DNA of 64,000 bases from Sacculina carcini (lineage: Eukaryota > Arthropoda > Thecostraca > Sacculinidae): positions 4,886,001 to 4,950,000 of the forward strand of contig OU696571.1 of assembly GCA_916048095.2 (NCBI GenBank), in the 5' to 3' direction. Below are positions 23,983 to 35,012 of this stretch, in pieces. A model generated the notes under the pieces. The model had not been told where the DNA came from. It worked only from the letters and a program-made list of their open reading frames with translations, and did not search any database. Every line of letters starts with the position of its first letter. Position 1 is the first letter of the stretch. Both the position numbers and the translations under genes were made by a program.

Positions 23983-24649
23983 GTGAGGACATGCTTTATA
24001 AACGCTTGCTCTTCTGTTTTCTGTTTCTTCACTTCTGTTTTCACTATTCAGTACTCGTCGTGAACCATAACGCAGTTGAGTATGATTGTCCATGAAAATA
24101 CCATGTGGTTATGATAGTTATAACATCAAAATATCGTTTGCATTTTCTAGTTTGAGTGTACCAGCTGAGGACGGCTGTTTAACGGTGATTTCTCCCGTAA
24201 TTCTTGTTTGAAATGTGTATATTTCTCACGCAGTAATGGTATGATTTACATCACAGACATATTGTTTGTATTATGTTTAATGTTCGAGGAAACTTATAAA
24301 TTTAAACCAGACAACGCATACGTTTGATACCATTCTTTAAAGCTTAGGATCCTTTAAAGATCCTATGTGTTGCATTTATTGTGCCGGATTGGCATTGCTC
24401 TTAATTATATTGTAACAGCACATGTGGGAATTTGACTAGTCAGCGGCGCACTTTCCGCGCACAATTTGTCCTTCATATAGAAACGGTCTATACCATTTGC
24501 AAATTGAATTGATCCTAATGAAATATGATTTAATCCAAATGAAATATGATTGACAATATTGAACCTTAATTGAAAAATGAAAACAAATTGTATCTAAATG
24601 TAATGATTGGCTGTTAATTATGCAAGAAATGATTTGTATTTGTATATAA

Positions 24650-25815
24650 TGATACTAGCATTTAAACCCGCCCGTTGTGCGTAACAATTCATACAATACA
24701 ACTCAGTTCATAAAGGAATACCAATTAAAAAAGAAAAAGCAAACCCATGAAAGTTCTTAACCAATAGAAATGTCAGGATGTGAATATTTTTATTTTTATT
24801 TTGGCAAAGTATTTTCCCTCAAATGGCCTCATATTTAAGCATTCCCGTCGTGCGGAATGATTCAGAGTTCAAACACCAATCAAACAATTAAATATGATGA
24901 AACATTTTCATCAGAGTATTTCCAAAATATATTTATAACTCATCGTCATTCCCCAACATCATTTCCTCAAGTACTGTTCTACTTTTACCGCTATAATATT
25001 TACAGCCAAAGTTATATATTCCGCTATCACTTGAATCCGATATAACCTGCATTTAAACCCGCCCGTCGTGCGGGTCAATTCATTAAAAAGCGAATACAAA
25101 TCAAACAGCTAAAAGTGAAATCGATAAAAAATTGTCCAATTAAATTATTGAGATTGAAAAATTTGCTATAAAATGTTATATTGTATTACATGCATATGTT
25201 AGAAATAGGTGTTATTCATCCCTATTGGTCCACGTCATTATAAGTCTAGACATTTGACTTTAATTATAATTCTAGACATTTGACTTTAATTATAATTCTA
25301 GACATTTGACTTTAATTATAATTCTAGACATTTGACTTTAATTATAATTCTAGACATTTGACTTTAATTATAATTCTAGACATTTGACTTTAATTATAAT
25401 TCTAGACATTTGACTTTAATTATAATTCTAGACATTTGACTTTAATTATAATTCTAGACATTTGACTTTAATTATAATTCTAGACATTTGACTTTAATTA
25501 TAATTCTAGACATTTGACTTTAATTATAATTCTAGACATTATTACAATTCTAGGCATGCAGCCTGGATATATTTTTTGAATTTTTGCTGGCCTTACAAGT
25601 CTAATATGACACCTATCATGTATCCCCTAGCATTTAAACCCGTCCTGCATTCCATATTTCTACAGTACACATATATTTACCGATAAAATTTATTAATGAT
25701 TATGCTAGATTGAGCACAAACAGTGTATTTTATTGTTTAAATTCTATAAAAGACATTTACATACATAAGTTGTATGTTTAAATGAGTATAATTACTAATT
25801 ACAGTATTTTTATCA
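24650..25815 (+). repeat. Dispersed repeat family copy 1 with internal minisatellite
   Basis: Diverged direct copy of 62458-63365. Shared landmarks are TAGCATTTAAACCCGCCCGT near the start, the palindromic CCCGCCCGTCGTGCGGGT, and the block TTATGCTAGATTGAGC near the end. No coding content. The class is unknown. Confidence 0.8.
25245..25545 (+). repeat. 26-bp minisatellite, 11 units
   Basis: Eleven essentially identical 26-bp units, each starting TCTAGACATTTGACTTTAAT, at exact 26-bp spacing from 25245 to 25530, then a partial unit. The homologous position in the copy at about 63061-63100 has only one to two degenerate units. Confidence 0.97.
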
Positions 25816-25882
25816 GGATAATGCTTGAAACCGTACCGTGATACTTGGAACCAAATATGGTACAATATTAATATTAACTGGG

Positions 25883-25885
<3 letters not shown>

Positions 25886-25933
<48 letters not shown>

Positions 25934-25960
25934 TGTATGTGTGTGTGTGTGTGTGTGTGA
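25886..25960 (+). repeat. (TG)n microsatellite
   Basis: Mostly pure TG dinucleotides with a few TA/GC interruptions, followed by a duplicated GAATACGTATGGGTGT motif at 25959-26005. Confidence 0.9.
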
Positions 25961-26017
25961 ATACGTATGGGTGTGTGTGTGTGAATACGTATGGGTGTAT
26001 GTGTGTGATACTATATA

Positions 26018-26042
26018 CTTCGAAAGTATACTATATAAAGTA

Positions 26043-26126
<84 letters not shown>

Positions 26127-26155
26127 TACTTTATATAGTATACTTCGAAGTATAT
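26018..26155. repeat. Palindrome with (TA)n core
   Basis: TACTTCGAAAGTATACTATA on the left mirrors TATAGTATACTTCGAAGTA on the right across a ~75-bp TA run, giving a near-perfect hairpin. A second TTCGAAGTATAC occurs at 26187. Confidence 0.85.
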
Positions 26156-26202
26156 AGTATATAGTATATAGTATATGGTATACTTTCGAAGTATACTTTT
26201 TT

Positions 26203-26206
<4 letters not shown>

Positions 26207-26281
<75 letters not shown>
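26207..26281. repeat. (TA)n microsatellite
   Basis: About 75 bp of TA dinucleotides at the outer edge of the transposase inverted repeat. Confidence 0.9.
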
Positions 26282-26287
<6 letters not shown>

Positions 26288-27660
26288 TACACACAATACA
26301 TTACAGTACATATATAGGTTATACACATGTAGGTTGATGCACATAAAACGAATAAGCGCCAACCACCAATGATACAAATGGACCATTATGCACAACATAT
26401 TAGCACTAGCACAAGACAAGACTATGTTCGCAATACTGTGTGTTCTCCTAACACATGATGCAATACATTACACATGTTTATCGCAGACATTACTCGGAAA
26501 ATACATGCTACAACATTTGCCATCAATTTTAAACATTTACATTTCGTAACATGCACATGTGAAACAAAAAGTTGCGGCAGAATCAGCAAATAATCTACAT
26601 TCACAATTAAAGCGAATGCATGGCGCCTACAATATATATAACAAACATCGAAAACAAGCGTATTTATATTGAAAATAAGAAGATTTGGCAACTATATGTC
26701 GATTGAGCAGAAATTTTCTCTGGCACGCCATTTTATATTTGACAATAGTACTTAATACAACATATCAGTTCGCTGGTGTTAATAGTGCAAAAGTAATAAT
26801 GGAGTATAATAAAATCAGTAAAAATGATAGAAAAAGAATTATGGAAGCATACCACAATGAGAATGATTGGAAAAATGTTGGTAATACTTTAGGAGTGAAA
26901 ATCAAAACTGTGTATCATTGGTTGAGGAAGAATCAGGACTTCCCGAAACGTCGGGGAGGTAACTACGCAAATAAACTCCTGAAATGATACACACTCTCAT
27001 CACCGAAGTGGAGAAATCGCCTTCAATCACATTGGCAGAATTACAAATTAAGATCAATGATATGCACGGATGTCAGGTGTGCATAAACACCATCAAAAAT
27101 TGGCTGGATGAAGAAATGTTTTCTCTGAAAACATTACGACCTGTCGTCAGCTCGATGAACAGCGAAGTGAACAAAAGGAAGAGGGCGACATATATAGAGT
27201 AACTTTTTCACATCCGGTCCGAAGGTCGCACTCCCGTATGGGTCGATGAGACCAACTTCAACCTGTATTGTAGGCGGAACCAAGGAAGATCGAAAGTGGG
27301 AACAAGGGTGTCTGTAGTGCAGTCAACTAGCAAAGGAGCAAACTTGCACATAATCAGTGCAATGACGAGTTCCAGACTCGTATTGATATCCACGCAAAGA
27401 GGCTCATCCAATAAACCAAACTGTGCGGAATGGTTTCGTTGTCTCATAGACGAATGTCGCCAAGCCGAGGTTCACCAGCCCACCGTCAGCATAGACAATG
27501 CTCCAGCACACAGCAACATTGAGGATATATTTGGACAGCAGGATTATGAGCAGCTACTCAGAATGGCTCCATATTCATACCTGTTGAATCCAATTGAGGT
27601 GCTGTGGAGCTGTCTGAAGAGTCACATCAAAAGAAGGCTGAGAGAAGAAATACCTCGATT
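26281..27660 (+). repeat. Inverted-repeat arm A (1.38 kb)
   Basis: Nearly identical in reverse complement to 29296-30680. Homology starts at the outer TA tract and stops abruptly at ...GAAATACCTCGATT (27660), inside the transposase reading frame. Confidence 0.9.
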
Positions 27661-27847
27661 GTCGAGCCTCACTGCTAGAGAAAACGCTACCCTCTCAAGG
27701 GCCGAGCAGAGGATGCAGCTGCTGGAAAATATAGCGCTGGATTGCATCAGCCAAATTGACCAGACGCAGCTGCACGGTTTCAGCAACAGGGTGGAGCGGT
27801 ATTTCTCAGCAGCAATAAAACAAGAGGATCTCGTGGAGATATCTTGA
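26799..27847 (+). pseudogene. Mariner/IS630-like transposase, copy 1
   Basis: About 349 residues in total, the normal size for Tc1/mariner transposases. An N-terminal helix-turn-helix (MEYNKISKNDRKRIMEAYH; VKIKTVYHWLRKNQ) precedes a second DNA-binding block (SITLAELQIKINDMHGCQ). The DDE core shows VWVDETNFN (first Asp), VSIDNAPAHSN (second Asp) and NPIEVLWS (Glu), with 33 residues between the last two. A frameshift near 26980 and an in-frame TAA at 27200-27202 disable it. The C-terminal part is intact to 27847, unlike the second copy. It lies in intron 1 of the cuticular-protein gene. Confidence 0.85.
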
Positions 27848-27849
27848 AA

Positions 27850-28400
27850 ACATCATACTGTCTTGTGTTCATTGTTATGCTTTGTCTCTTGTCTTGACCG
27901 TTTGTTATATAAATTGGCATCAAAATTGATTCATTCACATCAAATCTTGCTCATCCGATTATTTCGCAAAATAGAATGTACCAAAGCAAATACGTTTTCA
28001 GAACAAACCAAAAGCGCATACACCTCGCTAATATGAACTCATATCATGTGCAGCTTCCTATCACGCACACACGCACGCGCAAAACGAAAACTGACAGGCA
28101 AGCGTAGTTTGAATTTGAAATATGTTGCGCAGGTGAACTGCGAGTGCGGTAATAAAACTATCGTAACAGCACCTCCTGCTGTAGACTACAGCACCTGCAG
28201 TACCTGCTGCTGCAACGATACAGTTTGATGCACGCACCACAAGCAGTCACCTCACAGACTGATTCACAAGCACACACATGCACAATGTGCATATATATTT
28301 GAACTTTTTGATACATATGATGTAAGAAAATATAACAAAAATGATAGCTATAACAGTGAAGCGTTTCGGGCTGCCTCTTCTTCAGTGACAGTTGGATCAG

Positions 28401-28444
<44 letters not shown>

Positions 28445-28469
28445 ATATATATAAAACAGGTCCTCTGTG

Positions 28470-28501
<32 letters not shown>

Positions 28502-28677
28502 CCACCCTCCTTGGTCCATTTTCTGCAAGCTGCTATTCGGTAACCATTTGACCTACACGCTAACAATTCATACCATCACGTTGAAAATTTTCTTGTCTAC
28601 ACTTTTGGCTAAATTTAAAATTTTAAAATCAAAACAAAAAAGTTATAGCGGTGAAAAGACAAAATGAACCCCGCAGA
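27850..28677. other. Spacer between the transposase copies, with a possible Penelope-type end
   Basis: No coding exon is supported. 28345-28400 reads, on the minus strand, GAAGAGGCAGCCCGAAACGC, a motif commonly seen near the C-terminal/3' region of Penelope-like elements. (TA)n at 28406-28440 and a (TCTG)n tract at 28470-28500 follow. Confidence 0.4.
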
Positions 28678-28966
28678 AATATGCGAAAACTCATGTCATG
28701 CGAAAATCAGTGCGAAAATTGATATGCGAAAATGCGAAAATTGCGAAAATTGCGAAAATTATATGCGAAAATTTATGCGAAAATTTTGGTCATTGCGAAA
28801 ATAGGTTATATATGCGATATGCGAAATATATATGCAAAAATGCGAAAATTTTGCGAAAATTTATATGCGAAAATTTGGTCATTATGCGAAAATTGCGAAT
28901 GTTTTGGTATATGCGTAGATGTGCGAAAATATTAGCGAAAATTTATATGCGAAAATTTTGGTCATT
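28678..28966 (+). repeat. ATGCGAAAATT minisatellite
   Basis: Irregular array of an 8-13-bp unit (ATGCGAAAATT and shorter TGCGAAAAT) with interspersed TTTGGTCATT. About 25 cores occur in 290 bp. The unit is a palindrome-free, A-rich core and gives spurious open frames rich in 'KICENL'. Confidence 0.85.
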
Positions 28967-29295
28967 GTTCCACCATCTACTTCTCATAAACCAGCAATGG
29001 TACAGCTATACAGATTATACCACTGTGTAGAGAATATTCTGTTCTACTCGGTAGGTTCTAATCTATATCCAAATATTAAATATAAAAGATGTAAAAATGA
29101 CAAAATTTCAGTCTACATTCAAAAATATTTTTAAGCTCGACGCGTCCGATTCTCTATATTTTTTTCTCTATTTCTCTACAACTAACTATGACACATCTAA
29201 ACCAATTATATCATCATACTGGAAATTTTGTCATCAACAAAACAGTAGAAATTTTAATTTTCCAAAGTGTATTGAGAAAAAGTTGCGGCGGTGTG

Positions 29296-30156
29296 AATCG
29301 AGGTATTTCTTCTCTCAGCCTTCTTTTGATGTGACTCTTCAGACAGCTCCACAGCACCTCAATTGGATTCAACAGGTATGAATATGGAGCCATTCTGAGA
29401 AGCTGCTCATAATCCTGCTGTCCAAATATATCCTCAATGTTGCTGTGTGCTGGAGCATTGTCTATGCTGACGGTGGGCTGGTGAACCTCGGCTTGGCGAC
29501 ATTCGTCTATGAGACAACGAAACCATTCCGCACAGTTTGGTTTATTGGATGAGCCTCTTTGCGTGGATATCAATACGAGTCTGGAACTCGTCATTGCACT
29601 GATTATGTGCAAGTTTGCTCCTTTGCTAGATGGCTGCACTACAGACGCCTTTGTTCCCACTTTCGATCTTCCTTGGTTCCGCCTACAATACAGGTTGAAG
29701 TTGGTCTCATCGACCCATACGGGAGTGCACCTTCGGACCGGATGTGAAAAAGTTACACTATATATGTCGCCCTCTTCCTTTTGTTCACTTCGCTGTTCAT
29801 CGAGCTGACGACAGGTCGTACTGTTTTCAGAGAAAACATTTCTCCATCCAGCCAATTTTTGATGGTGCTTATGCACACCTGACAGACGTGCATATCATTG
29901 ATCTTAATTTGTAATTCTGCCAATGTGATTGAAGGCGATTTCTCCACTTCGGTGATGAGAGTGTGTATCATTTCAGGAGTTTATTTGCGTAGTTACCTCC
30001 CCGACGTTTCGGTAAGTCCTGATTCTTCCTCAACCAATGATACACAGTTTTGATTTTCACTCCTAAAGTATTGCCAACATTTTTCCAATCATTCTCATTG
30101 TGGTATGCTTCCATAATTCTTTTTCTATCATTTTTACTGATTTTATTATACTCCAT
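29296..30156 (-). pseudogene. Mariner/IS630-like transposase, copy 2 (3'-truncated)
   Basis: Same protein as copy 1 on the opposite strand. The HTH (ISKNDRKRIMEAYH) starts at about 30156, and the DDE motifs VWVDETNFN, SIDNAPAHSN and NPIEVLWS are present. It shares the frameshift after the NKLLK segment and stops matching copy 1 at 29296, losing the last ~65 residues. A second small indel near 29755 puts the DDE part in another frame from the middle block. Inactive. Confidence 0.85.
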
Positions 30157-30680
30157 TATTACTTTTGCACTATTAACACCAGCGAACTGATATGTTGTAT
30201 TAAGTACTATTGTCAAATATAACATGGCGTGCCAGAGAAAATTTCTGCTCAATCGACATATAGTTGCCAAATCTTCTTATTTTCAATATAAATACGCTTG
30301 TTTTCGATGTTTTTTATATATATTGTAGGCGCCATGCATTCGCTTTAATTGTGAATGTAGATTATTTGCTGATTCTGCCGCAACTTTTTGTTTCACATGT
30401 GCATGTTACGAAATGTAAATGCTTAAAATTGATGGCAAATGTTGTAGCATGTATTTTCCGAGTAATGTCTGCGATAAACATGTGTAATGTATTGTATCAT
30501 GTTTTAGGAGAACACACTGTATTGCGAACATAGTCTTGTCTTGTGCTAGTGCTAATATTTTGTGCATAATGGTCCATTTGTATCATTGGTGGTTAGCGCT
30601 TATTCGTTTTATGTGCATCAACCTACATGTGTATAACCTATATATGTACTGTAATGTATTTTGTGTATATATATGTATAT
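29296..30680 (-). repeat. Inverted-repeat arm B (1.38 kb)
   Basis: Reverse complement of 26281-27660, including non-coding flank out to a TA tract at 30688-30738. The two arms enclose a 1.64-kb spacer. Confidence 0.9.
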
Positions 30681-30689
30681 ATATATATA

Positions 30690-30742
<53 letters not shown>

Positions 30743-30855
30743 GTTTGTGTGTGTGCGTGTGTAATTGTATATATTAGTATGTATCCTTCTGTTCGATGTA
30801 CGTGTTGCGCTCGTCGATACCCCATTGAGTTTAGCCGTACGAGTGCAGAACGCTA

Positions 30856-31181
30856 CAGGGGGTCCTCGACTTACGACGGAGATCCGTTCCTACGTCTCCG
30901 TTGCTACGTCTCCGTCGTAAGTCGAATTTTGACGTAAGTCGGGACACATTAAATGTATATACGTAAGCCGTAATGACACCTCTAGTAATGCGAAACACGT
31001 GTTTTTCCAAACAATTGTATTGTACTACTATCTCTGACGGGAATTCCACATCAACTCACAGTTCAGAGAGCAAAATTGCGTCGCACTTACGACTCAATCG
31101 ACGTAACTCGAGCAGATGATTTCTAGCGTCGTATCCGCGAAACGTCGCAAGTCGAGACCGTCGTAAACCGAGGACTCCCTG
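30856..31181. mobile_element. Mariner/pogo-type MITE with TA duplication
   Basis: A 326-bp element beginning CAGGGGGTCCTCGACTTACG and ending GAGGACTCCCTG, flanked by TA on both sides (30854-30855 and 31182-31183). The interior has further inverted stretches around TACGTCTCCGT and GTAAGTCG. No coding capacity. Confidence 0.8.
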
Positions 31182-31439
31182 TATTCGATATCGCTCGTGC
31201 AGACTGGTCATTCAGCAGCGAGTCTCTTCACGCATCGCTTCTGCTCCCGTGCTGCACTAATCGCACGGTGTTTTGTCAACGCTACATCTTGTTGTTTGAC
31301 AACCTAGACTGTGCTGCAAATATACACTGAACCCGTGCCACATTTTCTGTGCTTGCGCTATTTCAAGTCAGTTCCTGACGCATTGTTGCTGGTTGCTATG
31401 GCTACCAACAATATAAAAAATCATTGCTTGAATTAAAGT

Positions 31440-31550
31440 TTAATTTTTTCACTTATGTTGAACACGTATCCAATCAGATTTCATTTGGATCAAATCAGAT
31501 TTCTTTTGGATCAAATCAGATTGCAAATGGTATAGAAAGCAGGGTGCTCC
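31440..31550 (-). repeat. Short dispersed repeat, inverted relative to 24485-24560
   Basis: Repeated TTTCATTTGGATCAAATCAG and GCAAATGGTATAGAAA motifs match the reverse complement of 24485-24560 (TATACCATTTGCAAATTGAA). Both lie in intron 1 of the cuticular-protein gene. Confidence 0.55.
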
Positions 31551-31667
31551 ATTTCCCTGTTTCGTCCTGGATTTATACTTAGGTTATATATTTATAAAAT
31601 ATATACAATAATCTCTAAATAGCACTCACTTCCATTTGAAAAAGTCTGCACTCGTTACTGTTTTCAG

Positions 31668-31818
31668 ATACTTTGCCAACTTCACGGAGCACCTTAGCAG
31701 CGGAGATTTTGACTTTGGCTATGCAGTCAGAGACAACAGCACAGGCACCGACTTTGCCGTGCACGAAACGGAACACGGAGGCGCCTATAGGACACTGCTT
31801 CCCGACGGCAGATATCAG
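31668..31818 (+). CDS. Cuticular protein, exon 2 (first part of chitin-binding RR domain)
   Basis: The first base A completes the AGA codon from exon 1, giving ...DESGR|YFANFTEH, which keeps the SGRY repeat in register across the junction. Then DFDFGYAVRDNSTGTDF and GGAYRTLLPDGRYQ follow, the aromatic and Gly/Asp pattern of the first half of a chitin_bind_4 (Rebers-Riddiford) domain. The acceptor is TGTTTTCAG|A and the donor TATCAG|GTGCGC in phase 0. Intron 2 is 4.6 kb. Confidence 0.88.
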
Positions 31819-32440
31819 GTGCGCGAGATATTTGCGTGTATCATTTTCGCTCAATCATTGGGATTCATCGACTGTCGCTGGTATCAGATTGCGGAATTTT
31901 GACCTTTTCACTACTCCTCAGTTACCAGTACACATTAGCGGTATATTGACCTGTTCAGCTTTCGCCTGGCTTGTCTACAAACGTCGATTGAGTGAGACAC
32001 CGGTTTATAGGTAAATGCAGTTTTCTATAGTACAGATAAGATTTATTTAGGTGGTATCCATAGCTCGCACAGTGCCGGTAGCTGCCTCAGTTTATTTCCT
32101 TAGGCTGAACGTCAACAGTGAGGCCCTCAATCAAGATCTGTTCTAACATTACTGCTATGCAAATATGAACTGGTTGCGGAAGGCAGTTTTATCGGTTTTT
32201 AAAATGAATCATTTGGCCATCTACCATTAAATCCACCTTTTGTGAGCGCAGTGTCAATAGAAGGGGCTTTTTCAAGGCGTAATAAGCGCAGCACGCTCGA
32301 ACATGCAAAAACACAATATTTAATTTGTGATTGCAACGTTTTCTGTTTTTCACCGCTATTTGTGCACACTTCTAATGGGTTATCGCTTATCACTTCTCAT
32401 ATATCAATAGCTCTTGTTTCTCTGCATCTCAACACTTTGC

Positions 32441-32592
32441 CTCTATTCGTTGGAGCCGGCTCTGGTACCGGGTCCACACGGTTCCGATTCCGCACGGTTC
32501 CAATTCTCGGACCCCTGTCCACACGGATCCGAGTCCGCACGGTTCCGATTCTCGGACCCGGGTCCACACTGATCTTAGTATCAGGACCGGCA
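32441..32592. repeat. Short tandem repeat of CACGGTTCCGATTCTCGGACC type
   Basis: Three to four ~43-bp units built from CACGGTTCCGATT and TCTCGGACCC, with GGTCC/GGACC palindromes. GC-rich against AT-rich flanks. Confidence 0.7.
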
Positions 32593-33216
32593 GGAAAAGT
32601 ATGCACACTGCGCACACTACAAAACACTACGCTGCGTCGGTTTAATGCTGTTAATTATATTATAATCCAATTCGGACCTTCGGGCCGAATTGATGCTAAT
32701 AATCATCGTAAGTACTGATTGCAAATTGTCTAAATGTCTGTTTGTACCCTATCTCTTCCTAAACTACTGGACCGATTTTGATGAAACTTGGTCCCTAGGG
32801 GTAAAATGGATGCAAGAATGTCATAGGTTAGGTTTTTTTATCCTCTGAGGTCATTTTCAAGGTTATTGAGGTCATTTGTGTCTGTTTACCCTATCTCCTA
32901 AGCCACTGGACCGATTTTGATGAAACTTGATCCCTAGGGGTAAAATGGATGCAAGAAGGCCATAGGCTAGATTTTGTTGACCTCCGAGGTCATTTTCAAG
33001 GTCATTGAGGTTATTTGTGTCTGTTTGAGGACTTTTTTTGTTTGTTTGTCAATGGTTTTTTCGTCGTTCCCGTTTTCCGCCAAACGCTGCCGCCGTCGAT
33101 TTTTGTTTTGTCGGCGGCAGCTCGCATCTCGCATTCACAACAATCTTCAAAAGAAATCTATGAAGAAGGGAAAACCAAAAGAAATTAAAAAGAGACAGTC
33201 ATCTCCCCCCGCCGGC

Positions 33217-33420
33217 CTCATCCCGCGGATTCGGCCTCATCCCGCGGATTTAGCCTCATCCCACGGATTCGGCCTCATCCCGATCCCGCGGATTCGCCCC
33301 TCATCCCGATCCCGCGGATTCGCCCCTCATCCCGATCCCGCGGATTCGCCCCTCATCCCGATCCCGCGGATTCGCCCCTCATCCCGCGGATTCGGCCTCA
33401 TCCCCGATGAGGCCGAATCC
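33217..33420 (+). repeat. GCCTCATCCCGCGGATTCG minisatellite (unit A)
   Basis: About eight to ten GC-rich 19-25-bp units with CCGCGG palindromes. Unit B has about three units at 34396-34460. Confidence 0.9.
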
Positions 33421-33459
33421 GCGGTATGAGGCTGAGGCGGGATCGGGGGTGTCCGCAGG

Positions 33460-33592
33460 CCACTACACCGCCGGCTGTTACTCCGAGGCAAGCGGGAAGT
33501 GGGTCAAGTTCGACGACGTGCACGTGTCCCCCATCAGCGAGTCAAGCGTTAGGACGAAGAATGGGTACCTCCTCCTCTACGTCAATAAATGA
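33460..33592 (+). pseudogene. Ubiquitin-specific protease C-terminal exon fragment, copy A
   Basis: Encodes about 44 residues from GHYTAGCYSEASG through KWVKFDDVHVSP to YLLLYVNK and a stop. This is the His-box end of the USP catalytic domain, where GHYTAxC carries the catalytic His and YxLxY closes the fold. GTCCGCAG directly before GGCCACTAC looks like a 3' splice site, so a genomic exon with intron edge, not an mRNA copy, was captured. No Cys box is present, so it cannot be an active protease. Confidence 0.8.
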
Positions 33593-33836
33593 TCACTAAC
33601 TAGGGGTTGAGTTTGTGTCGGGTTGAGTTTGTGTGTGAGGTACTAGTCAATGGAAGCATTATAACTTATTGCTATGTGTATCTTCTGGTCCCAAATTATT
33701 TCATCATTTTGCTTCATCTTTACCCTCTTATGTAATCTGTCCTTAATGTGTAGTTGGTTTAGGATATCAAGGCCAAATTGGGGGTATGCAGCTTTGGATC
33801 TGGTTTGTGGCCAGACAAAGCTGCACGTCTACTAAA

Positions 33837-34832
33837 TTATTATCCAATTCGACCCAAAGGGCCGAATTGATGGTAAAAATCATCGTAAGTACTGATTGCA
33901 AATTGTCTAAATGTCTGTTTGTACCCTATCTCCTCCTAAACCACTGGACCGATTTTGAAGAAACTTGGTCCCTAGGTGTAAAATGAATGCAAGAAGGTCA
34001 TAGGTTAGGTCTTGTTGACATCCGAATGTCATTTTTTAGGTCATTGAGGTCATTTGTGTCTGTTTACCCTATCTCCTCCCAAACCACTGGACCGATTTTG
34101 ATGAAACTTGGTCCCTAAGGGGTAAAATGGATGCGAGAAGGTCATAGGTTAGGTTTTGTTGACCTGCGAGGTCATTTTCAAGGCCATTGAGGTCACTTGT
34201 GTCTGTTTGAGGACTTTTTTTGTATGTTTGTCGATGGATTTTTCGTCGCAGCCGTTTTCCGCCAAACGCTGCCGCCGTCGATTTTTGTTTTGTCGGCGGC
34301 AGCTCGCATCTCGCATTCACAAAAATCTTAAAAAAAAAATTTCGAAGAAAGAAGAACCAAAAGAAATTAAAAAGAGACAGTCATCTCCCCCGCTGGCCTC
34401 ATCCCGCGGATTCGGCCTCATCCCGCGGATTCGGCCTCATCCCGCGGATTCAGCCTCATTACACCGCCGGCTGTTACTCCGAGGCAAGCGGGAAGTGGGT
34501 CAAGTTCGACGATGTGCACGTGTCCCCCATCAGCGAGTCAAGCGTGAGGACGAAGAATGCGTACCTCCTCTTCTACGTCAAGAAATGATCACTAACTAGG
34601 GGTTGAGTTTGTGTCGGATTGAGTTTGTGTGTGAGGTATTAGACAATAAAAACATTATAACTTATTGCTATGTGTATCTTCTGGTCCCAAATTATTTCAT
34701 CATTTTGCTTATTCTTTACCCTCCTATATAATCTGTCCATAATGTGTAGTTGGTTTAGGATATCAAGGCATAATTGGGGGTATGCAGCTTTGGATCTGGC
34801 TTGTGGCCAGACAAAGCTGCACGTCTACTTAA
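33837..34832 (+). mobile_element. Helitron/Helentron-like unit B with captured USP exon
   Basis: Direct second copy of unit A, joined head to tail across CTACTAAATTATTATCCAATT. It has the same 5' hairpin (AATTCGACCCAAAGGGCCG), two GACCGATTTTGATGAAACTT repeats, a CGGCGGCAGC stem, a shorter minisatellite, the USP fragment and the 3' hairpin GCAGCTTTG...CAAAGCTGC (34790-34821). It ends ...CGTCTACTTAATT next to a microsatellite. Confidence 0.6.
34458..34588 (+). pseudogene. Ubiquitin-specific protease C-terminal exon fragment, copy B
   Basis: Same USP His-box exon as copy A (HYTAGCYSEASGKWVKFDD onward, ending YLLFYVKK and stop). The splice-acceptor region before it has been deleted. Reading frame and key residues are kept despite substitutions elsewhere in the unit. 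Confidence 0.8.
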
Positions 34833-34834
34833 TT

Positions 34835-35012
34835 CTTATTATTATTATTATTGTTATTATTATTCATATTATTGTTATTATTTTTGTTATTGTTATTATT
34901 TTTGTTATTGTCATTATATTTGTTATTGTTATTATTTTTGTTATTGTTATTATTTTTGTTATTGTTATTATTTTTGTTATTGTTATTATTATTATAATTA
35001 TCATTAATTATG
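34835..35012 (+). repeat. (TTATTATTATTGTTATTTTTG)n-type microsatellite
   Basis: About 175 bp of ATT/GTT trinucleotides organised in an 18-bp higher unit (ATTGTTATTATTTTTGTT), immediately after Helentron-like unit B. Confidence 0.9.

Larger units (their letters stand above)
32666..33836 (+). mobile_element. Helitron/Helentron-like unit A with captured USP exon
   Basis: A ~1.17-kb unit. Its 5' end has the hairpin AATTCGGACCTTCGGGCCG(AATT). Two ~110-bp tandem copies of CCACTGGACCGATTTTGATG follow, then a stem GCTGCCGCCG...CGGCGGCAGC near 33090-33120. After that come a GCCTCATCCCGCGGATTCG minisatellite and a protease exon fragment. The 3' hairpin is GCAGCTTTG...CAAAGCTGC (33788-33824). The unit repeats directly as unit B. 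The terminal hairpins, central tandem repeats and captured exon suggest a non-autonomous Helentron-like element, but no CTRR end was found. Confidence 0.6.

Noticed and set aside
33407..33592. USP fragment as a functional gene
   Set aside because: Only the His-box end is present, in two repeated units and without the catalytic Cys domain, so it is a captured exon and not a protease gene.
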